Notes: generated by a model from the letters alone, not told the origin. A stretch of 64,000 nucleotides of DNA from Methylobacterium radiotolerans JCM 2831 (GCF_000019725.1 NC_010505.1:4820001-4884000); one strand, 5' to 3'. Shown: positions 25,505 through 34,877, counted from the stretch's first letter. A program made the numbers and translations.

Positions 25505-26992
25505 ATGAGCTTCGAACCGATAGGTGCCATCACGGTCGTCGTCGGCCTGTTCTGTCTCCTGCTCGGCCGGGAATCGGTCGTGATCGCCTTCGTGGTCTTC
25601 TGTAATCTCGGATCGGCCGCGGCTCTTCTTCTGGGCGGCGCCAACGTGCAGCCGGCGCATCTCTTCCTCGTGTTTCTGATGATTGCGACACTGTTCTATC
25701 GCAACATCTCGACACTGGTCCTGAGCTCCTTCCGCCTGCCGGAAGCGGGCTTCTGGCTTCTCTGCCTCACGCTCTACGGGGTGGCGAGCAGCTACATCCT
25801 GCCCCGGCTCTTCGCCGGCCAGACCTATATCGTGCCGCTGGGAACCTCGTCACATCTGATCACGAGCGACGGCGTCGTTCCCCTGGGCCCGGTCTCCAGC
25901 AATTTCACGCAGCCGATCTATCTCATCGGCGATCTGGTCTGTTTCAGTGTCATCACCGCTTTCGGATCCACCAAGAACGGGATCGAGACGCTCGCGAGAG
26001 CGCTCATCATCTATGTGGCCGCTAATATCTGCTTCGGCATCATCGATGTGCTGACCGCCGCGACGGGCACTCAGGAGGTCCTGCAGTTCATTCGCAACGC
26101 TCAGTACACGTTCCACGACGAGGAGAGTGTCGGCAGTATGCGGCGGATCATCGGGGCTTGGCCGGAGGCGTCGGCCTTCGCGGGGATGACGCTGGGCGGT
26201 TGCGGTTTCACCGGCATGCTCTGGCTCTGTGGCCGCAAGCCCTCGGTGACGGGACCGCTCGCCTTGATCTCGCTGCTGTTCGTGATCCTATCGACATCCT
26301 CGACCGGCCTGGTCGGCGCCGCGGTCCTGATAGCGATCCTCTACACGATCGCGCTGATGCGTTGCAGCACGCATCGGCAGGACCGTTTCAGTGCCGGACT
26401 GGTGGTGGCCGGTCCGCTGGTCCTCTGCGTCCTCGTGCTCCTGGCCCTCTCCGTCAACGGTGTGGCCGAGCGCGTCTACGATTACGTCGATACGCTTGTT
26501 CTGAGCAAAGCCGAGACAAGCTCGGGTGTTCAGCGCTCGGCCTGGAACGCCTACGCGTGGCGGAACTTCGTCGACTCGAACGGCCTGGGCGTCGGCCTCG
26601 GAACCAACCGCACGTCGAGCTTTCCTCTCGCGGTGCTGTCGAATGTCGGGATACCCGGAGCCGTGTTCTACGTGCTGTTCCTGGCTTCTGTGTTCGGATT
26701 TCGGCGCGGAGCGCCGCGCACCTACGCGAGCGATATCCGCGCCGCTGGCCGCGTCGCCTGCCTGTGCCTGCTCTCCGGCAGCATCATCGCGGGTCCGACG
26801 GTCGATCAGGGCCTGATGTTCTATATCTTTGCCGCGACCGCGTGCGCCTATCCCGTACGCGGTCCGGTCGGGGGGCGCAGTGTTTCCGCGGCCTCGATCG
26901 CGCCGGCCGCAGCCGCGATACAGGCCCGGCTCGTTGAGCCAGCTCGGCAGCTGGCTCGGAGTGGATCACTCGGCACGTCGGAGCGGGCCTGA
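25505..26992 (+). CDS. Wzy/ExoQ-like polysaccharide polymerase (O-antigen ligase family)
   Basis: A 495-residue membrane protein with at least ten hydrophobic helices, for example the one at about residues 8-25 and LALISLLFVILSTSSTGLVG. A long soluble loop lies in the second half (VDTLVLSKAETSSGVQRSAW), as in O-antigen polymerases and ligases. The segment GVGLGTNRTSSFPLAVLSNVG just after that loop resembles the GxGxGxNR motif typical of ExoQ-type proteins. Its likely role is joining flipped repeat units in the periplasm. It sits between the export gene and the FAD oxidoreductase on the same strand. A ligase role cannot be excluded from sequence alone. Confidence 0.82.
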   Translation: MSFEPIGAITVVVGLFCLLLGRESVVIAFVVFCNLGSAAALLLGGANVQPAHLFLVFLMIATLFYRNISTLVLSSFRLPEAGFWLLCLTLYGVASSYILPRLFAGQTYIVPLGTSSHLITSDGVVPLGPVSSNFTQPIYLIGDLVCFSVITAFGSTKNGIETLARALIIYVAANICFGIIDVLTAATGTQEVLQFIRNAQYTFHDEESVGSMRRIIGAWPEASAFAGMTLGGCGFTGMLWLCGRKPSVTGPLALISLLFVILSTSSTGLVGAAVLIAILYTIALMRCSTHRQDRFSAGLVVAGPLVLCVLVLLALSVNGVAERVYDYVDTLVLSKAETSSGVQRSAWNAYAWRNFVDSNGLGVGLGTNRTSSFPLAVLSNVGIPGAVFYVLFLASVFGFRRGAPRTYASDIRAAGRVACLCLLSGSIIAGPTVDQGLMFYIFAATACAYPVRGPVGGRSVSAASIAPAAAAIQARLVEPARQLARSGSLGTSERA

Positions 26993-27512
26993 ACGCCGAT
27001 TCGGCGAGCCGATGACGGGCACCGGAAGCCGCCTGTCCGCGTGCCGCTCCGGGAGAAACACTGAGGTCCGCGCCGTCGCGCCGCGATGGCCGACACCGAC
27101 ATGGCTCGCGGTTCTGAGGAAACACCTGGGGCTGCTGGGCAGATTCGACTCTCTTGATCCGGTGGCTCAAGGGTATGCATCGGGCTTATCATCCATTTTA
27201 CTCTGCTGCCGAGCGGTCGTTGCTGCCGCTGCCGGCCGCACGGCGGCGGGCGCCGCTCGGCCCGTTCGAAACGGGTGGCGAGGGTTGTCGTTGGACCATA
27301 GGCGGTGTTTCGGCCCGCGCCATGGCATGTTTACATATTCCGGATCGTTAATGCTGGTGACGACTGGGTTCCGGTCGGTTCTTATGGTGTCGATGCGAAA
27401 ACTTCGGTATGATTCGAGCTCTCGGCGGTGGTAATCACGTTCTGCCCGGGCGATCACCATGCTCCGCCATCGTCCTATCTCGTCTGACGCCATTGCCGGT
27501 GCAAAGAGAAGC
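26993..27512. other. Intergenic region before the FAD oxidoreductase gene
   Basis: A 520-bp stretch on the rightward arm. The half after about 27330 is more AT-rich (around catgtttacatattccggatcg) and could hold a promoter for the FAD oxidoreductase gene. Several short frames are open but none has motifs. I see no terminator or repeat that I would defend. Confidence 0.4.
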
Positions 27513-28856
27513 ATGACCGACTCTTCGAATCTCGACGGCGACGGGCGATCCGAAGATGAGATGTTCGATGCGATCATCTTAGGGGCCGGGATTACCGGCA
27601 TCGTCTCAGCCTCTATATTGCACGATCTCGGGTGTCGCAGAATTGCCGTCATCGATGAATTTCCCAATCTTGGGGGAAACCATATCGACCGGGCCATCAA
27701 GGGGTATACCTTCGATGTCGGAAGCCTGATCTTTCAAGACGATTCGCCTTTGCTGAAGTATTTTCCCGAGCTGCTGGAGCATTACGTTCCGATCAAGCCG
27801 ACGTGGGGAAAGCTGACACCTCAGGCTTTCGTGACCTCATACCCGCTGTCGATCCGGGACGATGTTGTCCGGGCGGGCCCGTGGGGAATCGTGAGGATCG
27901 CGCTGTCGGCCGCGTTCTCGCGCGTGGCGCGGCGCAAGATCGGGAATGCGCGGGAGTTCGCCCGCTACTGGATCGGTGACTATCTGCTCAGACGGTCCGG
28001 CCTCGAGAGCTACATGAAGCGGTTCTTCGGCGTGCCGGCCGACTGGGTCGATCTGGAATTCGCCGAGAAGCGGATGCTCTGGATCAAGGAGCACGCCACG
28101 CCGCGCGTCTTGTTGCGCTATGTCCGCCGGCATCGCTCGCCGGGTCCGACCAACCGGCAGCTGGCGCGGCCCCGCGAAGGCTTCAACGCCCTCTACGAGG
28201 TGGCCGCGCGGACCCTCCGGCAGCGCGGCTCGGCCTTTCACATGGGTCAGCGGATCGTATCGATCACGCGGCGCGGGACGCAATTCGATGTCCGCACCGA
28301 GAGCGGCCGCTTCACCGCCAATCGACTCATCTCGACGATTCCCATTGCTCGGGCGCTTGCGCTCTGCGGTATCCGGGAGGATCCCGGTCTCGCGTCGGTG
28401 ACGCTGATCAGCTTGTATTTCAGCTTCAGCGGGACCCGCGGCTTCGATTGTTCGGTGCTCTACAACTTCGCGCACGACGGGGCGTGGAAGCGGCTCACGA
28501 TGTATTCGGATTTCTACGGTCGGGTGGAAGGGCGGGAGTATTTCGGAGTCGAGGTCATTGCCGGACATGCCGGCGACTCCGTGACGATCGCCGAGCAGGA
28601 TTTTCGGGCGCACGTCGCCAAGAACGGGCTCTTCGCCGGTGATCTGGTTTGCGAGGGCAGTCAGATGGTGCCCTGTGCCTATCCCGTCTACACGGGGAAG
28701 GCCCATCAGCGGGTGTCGCGCGCGCTCTCGCGGCTCAGCGATTTCGGGATCGAGTCGTTCGGTCGGCAGGGTGGCTTCGACTACCAGCCGACGGCCCGTG
28801 TTTCGACCCTCAACGCGGCGGCCCATCTGATGCCGGCCGGCACGGCCGACGCTTAG
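27513..28856 (+). CDS. FAD-dependent oxidoreductase resembling UDP-galactopyranose mutase / protoporphyrinogen-oxidase-like enzymes
   Basis: A 447-residue flavoprotein. A dinucleotide-binding fold starts at FDAIILGAGITGIVSASIL with a following acidic residue (IAVIDEFPNLGGNH), and a second FAD contact is visible at GYTFDVGSLIF. Later motifs (EGFNALYEVAARTL, ANRLISTIPI, PCAYPVYT) fit the amine-oxidase/UGM-like superfamily. In glycan loci such proteins interconvert nucleotide sugars or oxidise a sugar, so use of an unusual sugar such as a furanose is possible but not shown. The ATG at 27513 has AAGAGAAG upstream; ATGs at 27459 and 27561 are alternatives. It is the last gene of the rightward arm. 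Confidence 0.75.
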   Translation: MTDSSNLDGDGRSEDEMFDAIILGAGITGIVSASILHDLGCRRIAVIDEFPNLGGNHIDRAIKGYTFDVGSLIFQDDSPLLKYFPELLEHYVPIKPTWGKLTPQAFVTSYPLSIRDDVVRAGPWGIVRIALSAAFSRVARRKIGNAREFARYWIGDYLLRRSGLESYMKRFFGVPADWVDLEFAEKRMLWIKEHATPRVLLRYVRRHRSPGPTNRQLARPREGFNALYEVAARTLRQRGSAFHMGQRIVSITRRGTQFDVRTESGRFTANRLISTIPIARALALCGIREDPGLASVTLISLYFSFSGTRGFDCSVLYNFAHDGAWKRLTMYSDFYGRVEGREYFGVEVIAGHAGDSVTIAEQDFRAHVAKNGLFAGDLVCEGSQMVPCAYPVYTGKAHQRVSRALSRLSDFGIESFGRQGGFDYQPTARVSTLNAAAHLMPAGTADA

Positions 28857-28857
28857 T

Positions 28858-28890
28858 CGAGGCGATCCGACCAGAGGACGCGTCGCCTCG
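28858..28890. terminator. Inverted repeat between converging genes
   Basis: An 8-bp perfect inverted repeat CGAGGCGA/TCGCCTCG begins one base after the stop of the FAD oxidoreductase, with a 17-nt loop. A second, overlapping repeat CAGAGG/CCTCTG extends to about 28896. The position between converging genes suits a shared terminator, but the loop is large and no T-tract follows, so this is weak. Confidence 0.3.
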
Positions 28891-28981
28891 CCCTCTGAGA
28901 CCGGTGCCACCCGCTCGTCGGTCGTCGCCTCGGCGGTTCAGCGCAGCCCCCGGATCCGCCCGCCGCTGTCGCGGGACCGTG

Positions 28982-30127
28982 TCACTGGACCAGGTAGGCG
29001 CGGCTGGACTCGCGCGGCGGGCGCGGCGCCGCGAGGCGCTCGCGCGCCAGCACCCCGTCGACGAATTGGCTGATCTCGTCCGCGAAGCGGCCGACGCCGA
29101 AGTCGGCGGCGCGGCGGACGAGGCGCTCGGGTTCCACGCCGATCAACCGGCAGCGTCGGACGGCATCGATCAGCGCGTCGACGGATTGCTCGTGGAAGAA
29201 GGTCCCGGTCACGCCGTCGATGACCGTCTCGGTGACGCCGCCCTTGCCAAACGCGACCACCGGCCGGCCGCTCGCCATGGCCTCGACGGGAACGATGCCG
29301 AAATCCTCCTCCCCGGGGAAGATCAGGGCCTGGCACCGTGCGTAGTGGTGCTTCAACACCTCGAAGGGCTGCGGACCGAGGATCTTGATGTGCGGGCCGG
29401 CCATGCTGCGCAGCTCGCGCAGCATCTCGCCGCCGCCGATCACCACGAGCGGCTGCTCCAACCGGTTGAAGGCCTGGATCGCCAGTTCCGGCCGCTTGTA
29501 GCGGACCATTTCGCCGACCATCAGATGGTAGTCACCGCGCTCGCTGTCCGGAACAGTCTCGAAAGCGGCGGTATCCACCGGCGGATGAATGACTTTGGCT
29601 TGGCGCCGATAGTAGGTCTCGATGCGCCGCGCGACCGTGTCCGAGTTGGCAATGAACTCGTGGACCCGGCCGGCCGAGACCGCGTCCCAGTTGCGCACGT
29701 AGTGGGCCACCGGCGGCATCAGCATGCGCGTGAGCAGCCCAGTCCGTTCGCGATAGTCATGGTACATGTTCCAGACGTACCGCATCGGCGAGTGACAGTA
29801 ACAGATATGCAGCGCGTCCGAGGGCGGGATGATCCCCTTCGCCGGACCCGATTCGCTGCTGATGATCAGATCGTATCCCCGCAGGTCGAGCTGCTCGAGG
29901 GCCATCGGCATCAGGGGCAGATAGGATTTGTAGCGGCTGGTCGCGAACGGCAATCTGCCGATGAACGAGGTTCTGACCCGGTGTGCCCTGATGGTCGGCG
30001 ACATGGATTGCGGCGCGTAGGCGTGCGTGAAGATGTCGGCTTCCGGATAGAGATCGCAGAGCGCCTCGATGACCTTCTCGCCGCCTCGCATCCCGACGAG
30101 CCAGTAATGGACGATCGCGACCCTCAT
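28982..30127 (-). CDS. Family 4 glycosyltransferase (mannosyltransferase-like)
   Basis: A 381-residue GT4 enzyme. It begins MRVAIVHYWLVGMRGGEKVI, a start often seen in EPS mannosyltransferases, and continues with ICYCHSPMRYVWNMYHDY, IANSDTVARRI, VIHPPVD and the C-terminal IFPGEEDFGIVPVEAMASG (E-x7-E). The ATG at 30127 fits the family start; the frame extends 29 codons further without homology. It is transcribed leftward, converging with the rightward arm. The mannose preference is a guess from N-terminal similarity. It would elongate the EPS repeat unit. Confidence 0.88.
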   Translation of the reverse strand: MRVAIVHYWLVGMRGGEKVIEALCDLYPEADIFTHAYAPQSMSPTIRAHRVRTSFIGRLPFATSRYKSYLPLMPMALEQLDLRGYDLIISSESGPAKGIIPPSDALHICYCHSPMRYVWNMYHDYRERTGLLTRMLMPPVAHYVRNWDAVSAGRVHEFIANSDTVARRIETYYRRQAKVIHPPVDTAAFETVPDSERGDYHLMVGEMVRYKRPELAIQAFNRLEQPLVVIGGGEMLRELRSMAGPHIKILGPQPFEVLKHHYARCQALIFPGEEDFGIVPVEAMASGRPVVAFGKGGVTETVIDGVTGTFFHEQSVDALIDAVRRCRLIGVEPERLVRRAADFGVGRFADEISQFVDGVLARERLAAPRPPRESSRAYLVQ

Positions 30128-31313
30128 CGATCGGACCCTGCTTCCACGGTCATCGCGCAGGTCGGGCCGGCGGATGTCCGATCTGCCGCTGTCAGGCAGC
30201 TGCTCCATAGGCAAGGGACCATGATTGCGATGTTCTCAGCTTGATCGGATACGGGCGCCATCAGCTGGACCAGATTGAGCCGAGCCTCGGGTGCTGCCGG
30301 CGGTGGCGGAATTCAGAAGGTCGCGATGAGTCTCACGACATCCGCTGTGCGGCGGTGGTCCGGACAGGGCGTGCCGACCGGGCGGGTATTCTCTGGATCC
30401 GCATCAGGCTCGGGTCTCCCGGCATTCGCCCGAACGGGCGGAGACCGCTCTGCGCGCCGCGCACCTCGGCACCCTGCTCTCTCTCTCTCGGCGCATGCGT
30501 CATAAGCCGCCCCAACCCGCACTGACTTCGGCATTGTCGCCGCTCCTGCACGTCGGATGCCGCTTAGCCATCCGCAGGATACTGAGTTCGTCCATCCGGG
30601 TCACGCCGAGGCTGCCGCCGCCATAGTGATTAGTCCGGCGGCGTCGGACCACGGCCGCGCACGCGCGTCCTGCTGCGGCGCGGCAACCGATTTCCACGAT
30701 CCGGTGCGCATCCCGCCCGTCGACGGCGCTCGACGTACTGTATCGTCAGCCCACCCATAGAGAGCGCCCTCTCCGTTGTCATGGCCGCGTTCGAGGTGAA
30801 ATTGATCTGGCGGAGCCATTCCGCGGCATCCTGGCGATCGCCGCCGCGGCCACCTTCCGGAATACCTGCGCCGGGGATTCCGGACATTGCACAGCGTTCC
30901 CCACGCGAGGACGCCCCGATCCGGATGGGGGAGCCGCTCGCGCGGAAAAGCACAGAGCCGGGCGTGGCTCAGCTCTCGATCATCAACCGTTGGAATGCGC
31001 GGCATTCCTCGGCCCGGACGCACGCAGTGCACAATGATGGGTGAGCATCCGGCCGAGGTAGGTGTCTCGCGACATTGCGGGGATGGCGACGCTGAACCCG
31101 ATTCGTTGCGGCGTCGCGGGACAGAGTCACGGTGCCACTTCTCTTCAGCCTGCAAGATCGAAATCTATTCTTACAATTTACAGTGAAAAATGTACTGACA
31201 TATAGGGCGCGGCTAAGCTTGATACAGACGCGATGATTTGATATCGGATCGTTAACAATTGATTAATCGTTGCTGCACCCGGCGGCCCCCTGCCGTCACG
31301 AGGAGCCAAAACC
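30128..31313. other. Long non-coding region before the initiating sugar transferase
   Basis: A 1.19-kb region between divergently transcribed glycosyltransferase genes. Open frames of 60-180 codons exist on both strands, but their translations are arginine- and proline-rich, lack motifs and lack good ribosome sites. GC is high up to about 31150 and then falls sharply from about 31160 to 31270, where promoter-like sequences lie. Such a long leader suggests regulatory DNA or decayed sequence. I saw no repeat or IS remnant. Confidence 0.5.
31219..31247 (+). promoter_or_regulatory. Candidate promoter for the initiating sugar transferase
   Basis: In an AT-rich dip upstream of the sugar transferase, TTGATA (31219-31224) is followed after 17 bp by TATCGG (31242-31247). 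A second TTGATA at 31238 with GATTAA after 17 bp overlaps it. The -35 matches are good and the -10 matches are poor. Distance to the ATG at 31314 is about 65-75 bp, suitable for a short leader. Confidence 0.35.
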
Positions 31314-32072
31314 ATGCTGCGCGACGTCGGCCCACCGCTTCAGCCTACCTTGCGTGCACCGCAGTACAGTGTTGAGCTGGCGGACCAAGTGGGCGAGGCG
31401 GCAGAGGCGGTCGCAGAGGCCGTTCTGCCAGCGGCGCCGTTCGTGGCGCGGGGTCTGCGGCTGGGCTGGGCCGCCAAGCGCGGTCTGGACATCACCGTGG
31501 CGGCCACGGCCTTGTTTCTGCTCCTGCCGCTGCTGCTCCTGATCGCCGCGCTGGTCTATGCCGGTGATCGCAAGGCACCGATCTTCCGCCATATGCGAGT
31601 GGGACGGGACGGGCGCCGTTTCGGCTGTCTCAAGTTCCGCTCCATGGTGACGAACGGCGACGCCGTTCTGACGGCGCACTTGGCCGCAAATCCGCAAGCC
31701 CGGGCCGAATGGGCGGCCACACACAAGCTCAGCGACGATCCGCGCGTCACCGCCATCGGGTACGTGCTGCGCAAGACGTCGCTGGACGAGCTGCCGCAGC
31801 TCTGGAACGTGCTGCGCGGTGAGATGAGCTTGGTCGGTCCGCGCCCGATCGTGCCGGCCGAAGTCGCCCGCTACGGGCGGGCCTTCCCCACATGTTTCGC
31901 CGTGCCGCCGGGGGTGACCGGGCTGTGGCAGGTCTCGGGCCGCTCCGACACGACCTATGCCGAGCGCGTGGCGCTGGATCTGGACTACGCCACCCGGTGG
32001 ACCTTGCACCGGGATCTCGCCATCATGCTGCGCACCGTTCCCGCGGTTCTGGCGCAGCGCGGGAGCCGATGA
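31314..32072 (+). CDS. ExoY/WbaP-type undecaprenyl-phosphate sugar-1-phosphate transferase
   Basis: A 252-residue initiating enzyme that transfers a sugar-1-phosphate to undecaprenyl phosphate at the inner membrane. One hydrophobic re-entrant segment lies at about 58-82, followed by the PF02397 core: FRHMRVGRDGRRF, LKFRSM, LRKTSLDELPQLWNVLRGEM and SLVGPRPIVP, then GLWQVSGRSDTTY. The single N-terminal helix and short length match the ExoY (monotopic) group rather than the five-helix WbaP form. GAGGAG lies 9 bp before the ATG. It stands alone after the long leader region, so it is probably controlled separately from the two EPS arms. Galactose or glucose as first sugar is typical, but not determinable here. 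Confidence 0.93.
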   Translation: MLRDVGPPLQPTLRAPQYSVELADQVGEAAEAVAEAVLPAAPFVARGLRLGWAAKRGLDITVAATALFLLLPLLLLIAALVYAGDRKAPIFRHMRVGRDGRRFGCLKFRSMVTNGDAVLTAHLAANPQARAEWAATHKLSDDPRVTAIGYVLRKTSLDELPQLWNVLRGEMSLVGPRPIVPAEVARYGRAFPTCFAVPPGVTGLWQVSGRSDTTYAERVALDLDYATRWTLHRDLAIMLRTVPAVLAQRGSR

Positions 32073-32423
32073 GACACGGGCGGCCCGCGGCGCCGCACCG
32101 CGCCGGATTGCGGCGCGCCCCGGCGCAATCGGGGTTGGGACGGCTCCGACGCCGCTGGCCCTGGCCTCGGCTCCGGCGCGGTGCGACGGCGTGACCCGAA
32201 CCACTTTCCGAGGTGCGGATCGACGGGACGAACGTCGCCGGGCGGCTATTCGCGCCGCGTCGCGACGTGGACGATATCACGGACCTCGGGGTGCGCGAGA
32301 CCATCACCCGGCAGCGCCGGAGACGGCCACGCGGCGCGCGGAGCCTGAGACTCGGGTCTTGGCCTCGACGAGACCGGTCGACAGCTTGCTCGTTCGTCGG
32401 ATCGAGCCGCGGAGAATCCAGCG
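32073..32423. other. Intergenic region after the initiating sugar transferase
   Basis: A 351-bp GC-rich gap. No family motif is seen in any open frame, and I see no hairpin with a T-tract. It ends with a GGAG sequence that serves the small gene at 32424. Confidence 0.4.
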
Positions 32424-32648
32424 ATGGTCAACCATGAACCGTGCCGGCACGAGGATCCGATCTGGTATGATCGGATCGAGGTGGACGAGCCGCCCGGCTT
32501 GATCCTCGATCTGTTGGCGCACGTGTTCGTGGCGATCATGGCCGGGATCGGTGCGGCAAGAACGCTGTACTGGCTGCCAACGCAGCTGTGGTGTCGGGCT
32601 TCGCGCTGGGTCCTGCACCGTCGGGCCGCCGCGGCGAAGCGTTTCTGA
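32424..32648 (+). CDS. Small hypothetical protein with one hydrophobic segment
   Basis: A 74-residue open frame I do not recognise. It is preceded by GGAG at a suitable distance from the ATG. The translation has an acidic, histidine-containing start (MVNHEPCRHEDPIWYDRIEV), a moderately hydrophobic stretch (LILDLLAHVFVAIMAGIGAA, about 26-45) and a basic tail (HRRAAAAKRF). This inside-positive pattern suits a single-pass membrane peptide. It lies between the sugar transferase and the zinc-ribbon gene. It could also be a chance frame, and only the ribosome site and residue pattern support it. Confidence 0.4.
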   Translation: MVNHEPCRHEDPIWYDRIEVDEPPGLILDLLAHVFVAIMAGIGAARTLYWLPTQLWCRASRWVLHRRAAAAKRF

Positions 32649-33090
32649 GGCGAGCGCAACATCGTCCCGGCCGAGCCTTCCCGGGCTCAAGCGGCCCATC
32701 CCGGGATTCCACAAACTCGGGCCCGTCGCCGCGGCTGCCCACCGTCGAAGCATCGGATCGCGGCGGGGACAGATCGGCACTGCGTCGATGATCGCCGTTG
32801 ACGAGCCAAACCTCAGCCGGAGGCGCGATCGCAACGGAGTCGCCGACGTTCGATCTCTTCGGCACCTCTGCTGTGCAGGCGGTGCCCTGCGGGCGTTCGG
32901 GCGCAGCGATGAGTCGTGGATCGCACGATTCGGAGCGCGCGATGACCCGCGGTGGCTGCGCGATTTTCGGCGGATTTGATCTGAGTGTTCGTTCGACCTT
33001 GGTCGCCAGAACGACTAAGCTTCCTGCGGACGGAAGATCTCTGAAATGTCCGGACTGAGGCTTCGGGTCTGGTGCGTCATCGTGCTGAAA
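32649..33090. other. Intergenic region upstream of the zinc-ribbon gene
   Basis: About 440 bp with no recognisable gene. The sequence is GC-rich until about 32970 and then becomes AT-rich toward the promoter-like element at 33091. I see nothing else in it. Confidence 0.4.
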
Positions 33091-33119
33091 TTGACAATAT
33101 TCACATTTTGATATATGTT
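33091..33119 (+). promoter_or_regulatory. Strong sigma-70-like promoter candidate
   Basis: A perfect -35 box TTGACA (33091-33096), a 17-bp AT-rich spacer and the -10 box TATGTT (33114-33119, four of six consensus bases). It is the best housekeeping-type promoter I can see by eye in the window. It points toward the zinc-ribbon protein gene, leaving a leader of about 65-150 nt depending on the start codon used. Confidence 0.5.
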
Positions 33120-33272
33120 TTGTTGGTATGTAAAGTCGGCGAAGCGTGGGGACTCATCGGTCGGGTCTAATGTATTCGCCTGTGTGGGATGGCGAGTGCT
33201 GGTATGAGGCTTTGGGAGACGGGAGTTGGCGTTCGACGCTGGCACTTTGGCCTGCCTCTGCGCACGCGCAGA

Positions 33273-33494
33273 ATGACCGCCAGAGAGCGCTCTTCTTCGA
33301 TCAGTGTTTGCCAAACGTGTGGTGCAAAGGTGGAGCATTCTGGAATTTATTGTGTTCCCTGTGCAATAAACTATGCCGACGCCGATGTGGCGTATTTCGA
33401 TCGCTGGGTGTTGATATTTATCTGGATCGCTGCGGGTGTAGTTCTGTCTGGTGCTGTTTATTATGTATTGAGATTTTTCAATGTGGGATTTTAG
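33273..33494 (+). CDS. Small zinc-ribbon membrane protein
   Basis: A 73-residue protein of unknown function. Two Cys pairs, CQTCG and CVPC separated by about ten residues, form a likely zinc ribbon near the N-terminus. A single strongly hydrophobic helix follows (VLIFIWIAAGVVLSGAVYYV) with a short cytoplasmic or periplasmic tail. The segment is clearly more AT-rich than its surroundings, which with the isolated position suggests foreign origin. The ATG at 33273 leaves the ribbon close to the start; in-frame ATGs at 33189 and 33204 are alternatives and none has a strong ribosome site. A promoter-like element lies upstream. Confidence 0.6.
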   Translation: MTARERSSSISVCQTCGAKVEHSGIYCVPCAINYADADVAYFDRWVLIFIWIAAGVVLSGAVYYVLRFFNVGF

Positions 33495-34090
33495 CGATGC
33501 ATCACTGTCCGCTCCTGCCCAGCCTTCGCTTCATCGGCCCGGTCGGCTCTCAGCGGGCGCGAAGCGCGCACCGATCGACGCGGGACGTCGGCGACGCCAT
33601 CCGTCCGAACGCGCGCGGATCACGGCGCCGCAGCCGGAAGGAGTGGGGGTAAAGCACCGTCGCGGCGAAGTCCGCGAGCGCCGCAGGTCCAGGCAAGTGC
33701 TTGCGGCGACGAACTTGGCGGCTGGAACTCGCGTCTCGGTCCGAGATCTGGAATTTATCGATCAGTGATCGAGACGGGGCCCGACTTCCAGTATGGGCAA
33801 GTGCGTTCGTTGATGCCTCGGGGCCCGTCCCGTATAGGCTCTCGTCGAGATTGGAGCGTGTTGGCACGCGATTAGGTACGGGCCGGCGCCCGTGCGTTGG
33901 ATCTACGGACCATCCGGCCCGATATTCCGGTGGATGGCATGTCGATGTACCTCTATCGAGTGATGGGTACTGATCATCGCTAGGTAAAATGGCCGTGGGC
34001 TTCGTTGTTCAGAGTGCGGCCGCGGCTCGCGATATCTGCGATACGATCGCGTCGGGTCTGGTCAGGTGACGGGTTGAGGGTGAGGGCAGG
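33495..34090. other. Intergenic region, nothing recognised
   Basis: A 596-bp stretch. Open frames on both strands are short and without motifs. Composition is mixed, with a more AT-rich part from about 33740 to 34000. I see no repeat, tRNA or clear promoter. Confidence 0.4.
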
Positions 34091-34603
34091 ATGCTCGGCT
34101 TGATTTCGACTGCGGCGCTCTCAGGAGCGCTGGCGCTTGTCTTCAGCATGTCCGCCTCGGCCGCCTCCGATATCACGGTCGCTGCCATCGCCACTGGCCG
34201 GCTCTATGTCGTCGGTACAACCGACCGCCCCCACACGGCGGTGGTCTTGGATGACCGGTTCCGAACCGAGTCCGACGCGAGCAGGAGGTTCCAGTACGAG
34301 TTGGTGTATCACCCCGCCAGTTGCGTGGTTTCCGCCGCGATCGATGGGACGATACACGAGGCGGTCGTCGGCAATTGTGGACAGCAGGTGATGCCCGGCA
34401 CCTGGCTGGATCCGAAGCCCGCCATGACGAGGCCGGCTCCTCTGGACCGGGTCCTCTCGCCGAAGGCCGAGTTGCCCTCCACTCTGTTCTGCCCCTCGGT
34501 TCAGACCGAGCGATCGCAAGATCCCACGCGCATCGAGCTCGCTGACCGTACGCCGCCGGTGTTCACCGTCGTGACAGGGATGGACTTCTCGCCGCGCTAC
34601 TGA
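34091..34603 (+). CDS. Hypothetical exported protein
   Basis: A 170-residue protein that I do not recognise. The N-terminus is a good Sec signal peptide (LISTAALSGALALVFSMSASA, cleavage near residue 25), so the mature part of about 145 residues would be periplasmic. It contains a beta-rich stretch (RLYVVGTTDRPHTAVVLDD, FQYELVYHPASCVVSAAID) and three cysteines in the mature part, which could form a disulphide. A GGGTGAGGG sequence precedes the ATG. Neighbours are also orphans. It might be a surface or envelope protein linked to the EPS locus, but there is no direct evidence. Confidence 0.65.
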   Translation: MLGLISTAALSGALALVFSMSASAASDITVAAIATGRLYVVGTTDRPHTAVVLDDRFRTESDASRRFQYELVYHPASCVVSAAIDGTIHEAVVGNCGQQVMPGTWLDPKPAMTRPAPLDRVLSPKAELPSTLFCPSVQTERSQDPTRIELADRTPPVFTVVTGMDFSPRY

Positions 34604-34877
34604 CGCCTCGCCGCAGGTCGGAGAGAGGCGCAGAGGGCCGGGGCGATGGCTGCAGCGCAGGCGCCCTCGTCGCCGGTGAAGGCGCGATCGTCGGTGACGA
34701 CCGCGGACCGGTTTCTGGGTGGCGTCGGCTGAGAGAGTTCTCTGCGAGAGGGATCGCCGCTTCGCGTGATGGGGGCGTTGAGGGCAGGTCAAGGCGGCGG
34801 GTGAGAGCGCGCCAGACGCTTCCTGATCGTGATCGAGACTTCGCCGTCCACCGCCCCGGCCGCGTCGGAGGGCGACG

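Noticed and set aside
30601..31155. 184-codon leftward open frame in the long leader region
   Set aside because: Cys/Arg/Pro-rich sequence without domains or ribosome site; several competing frames cover the same DNA.
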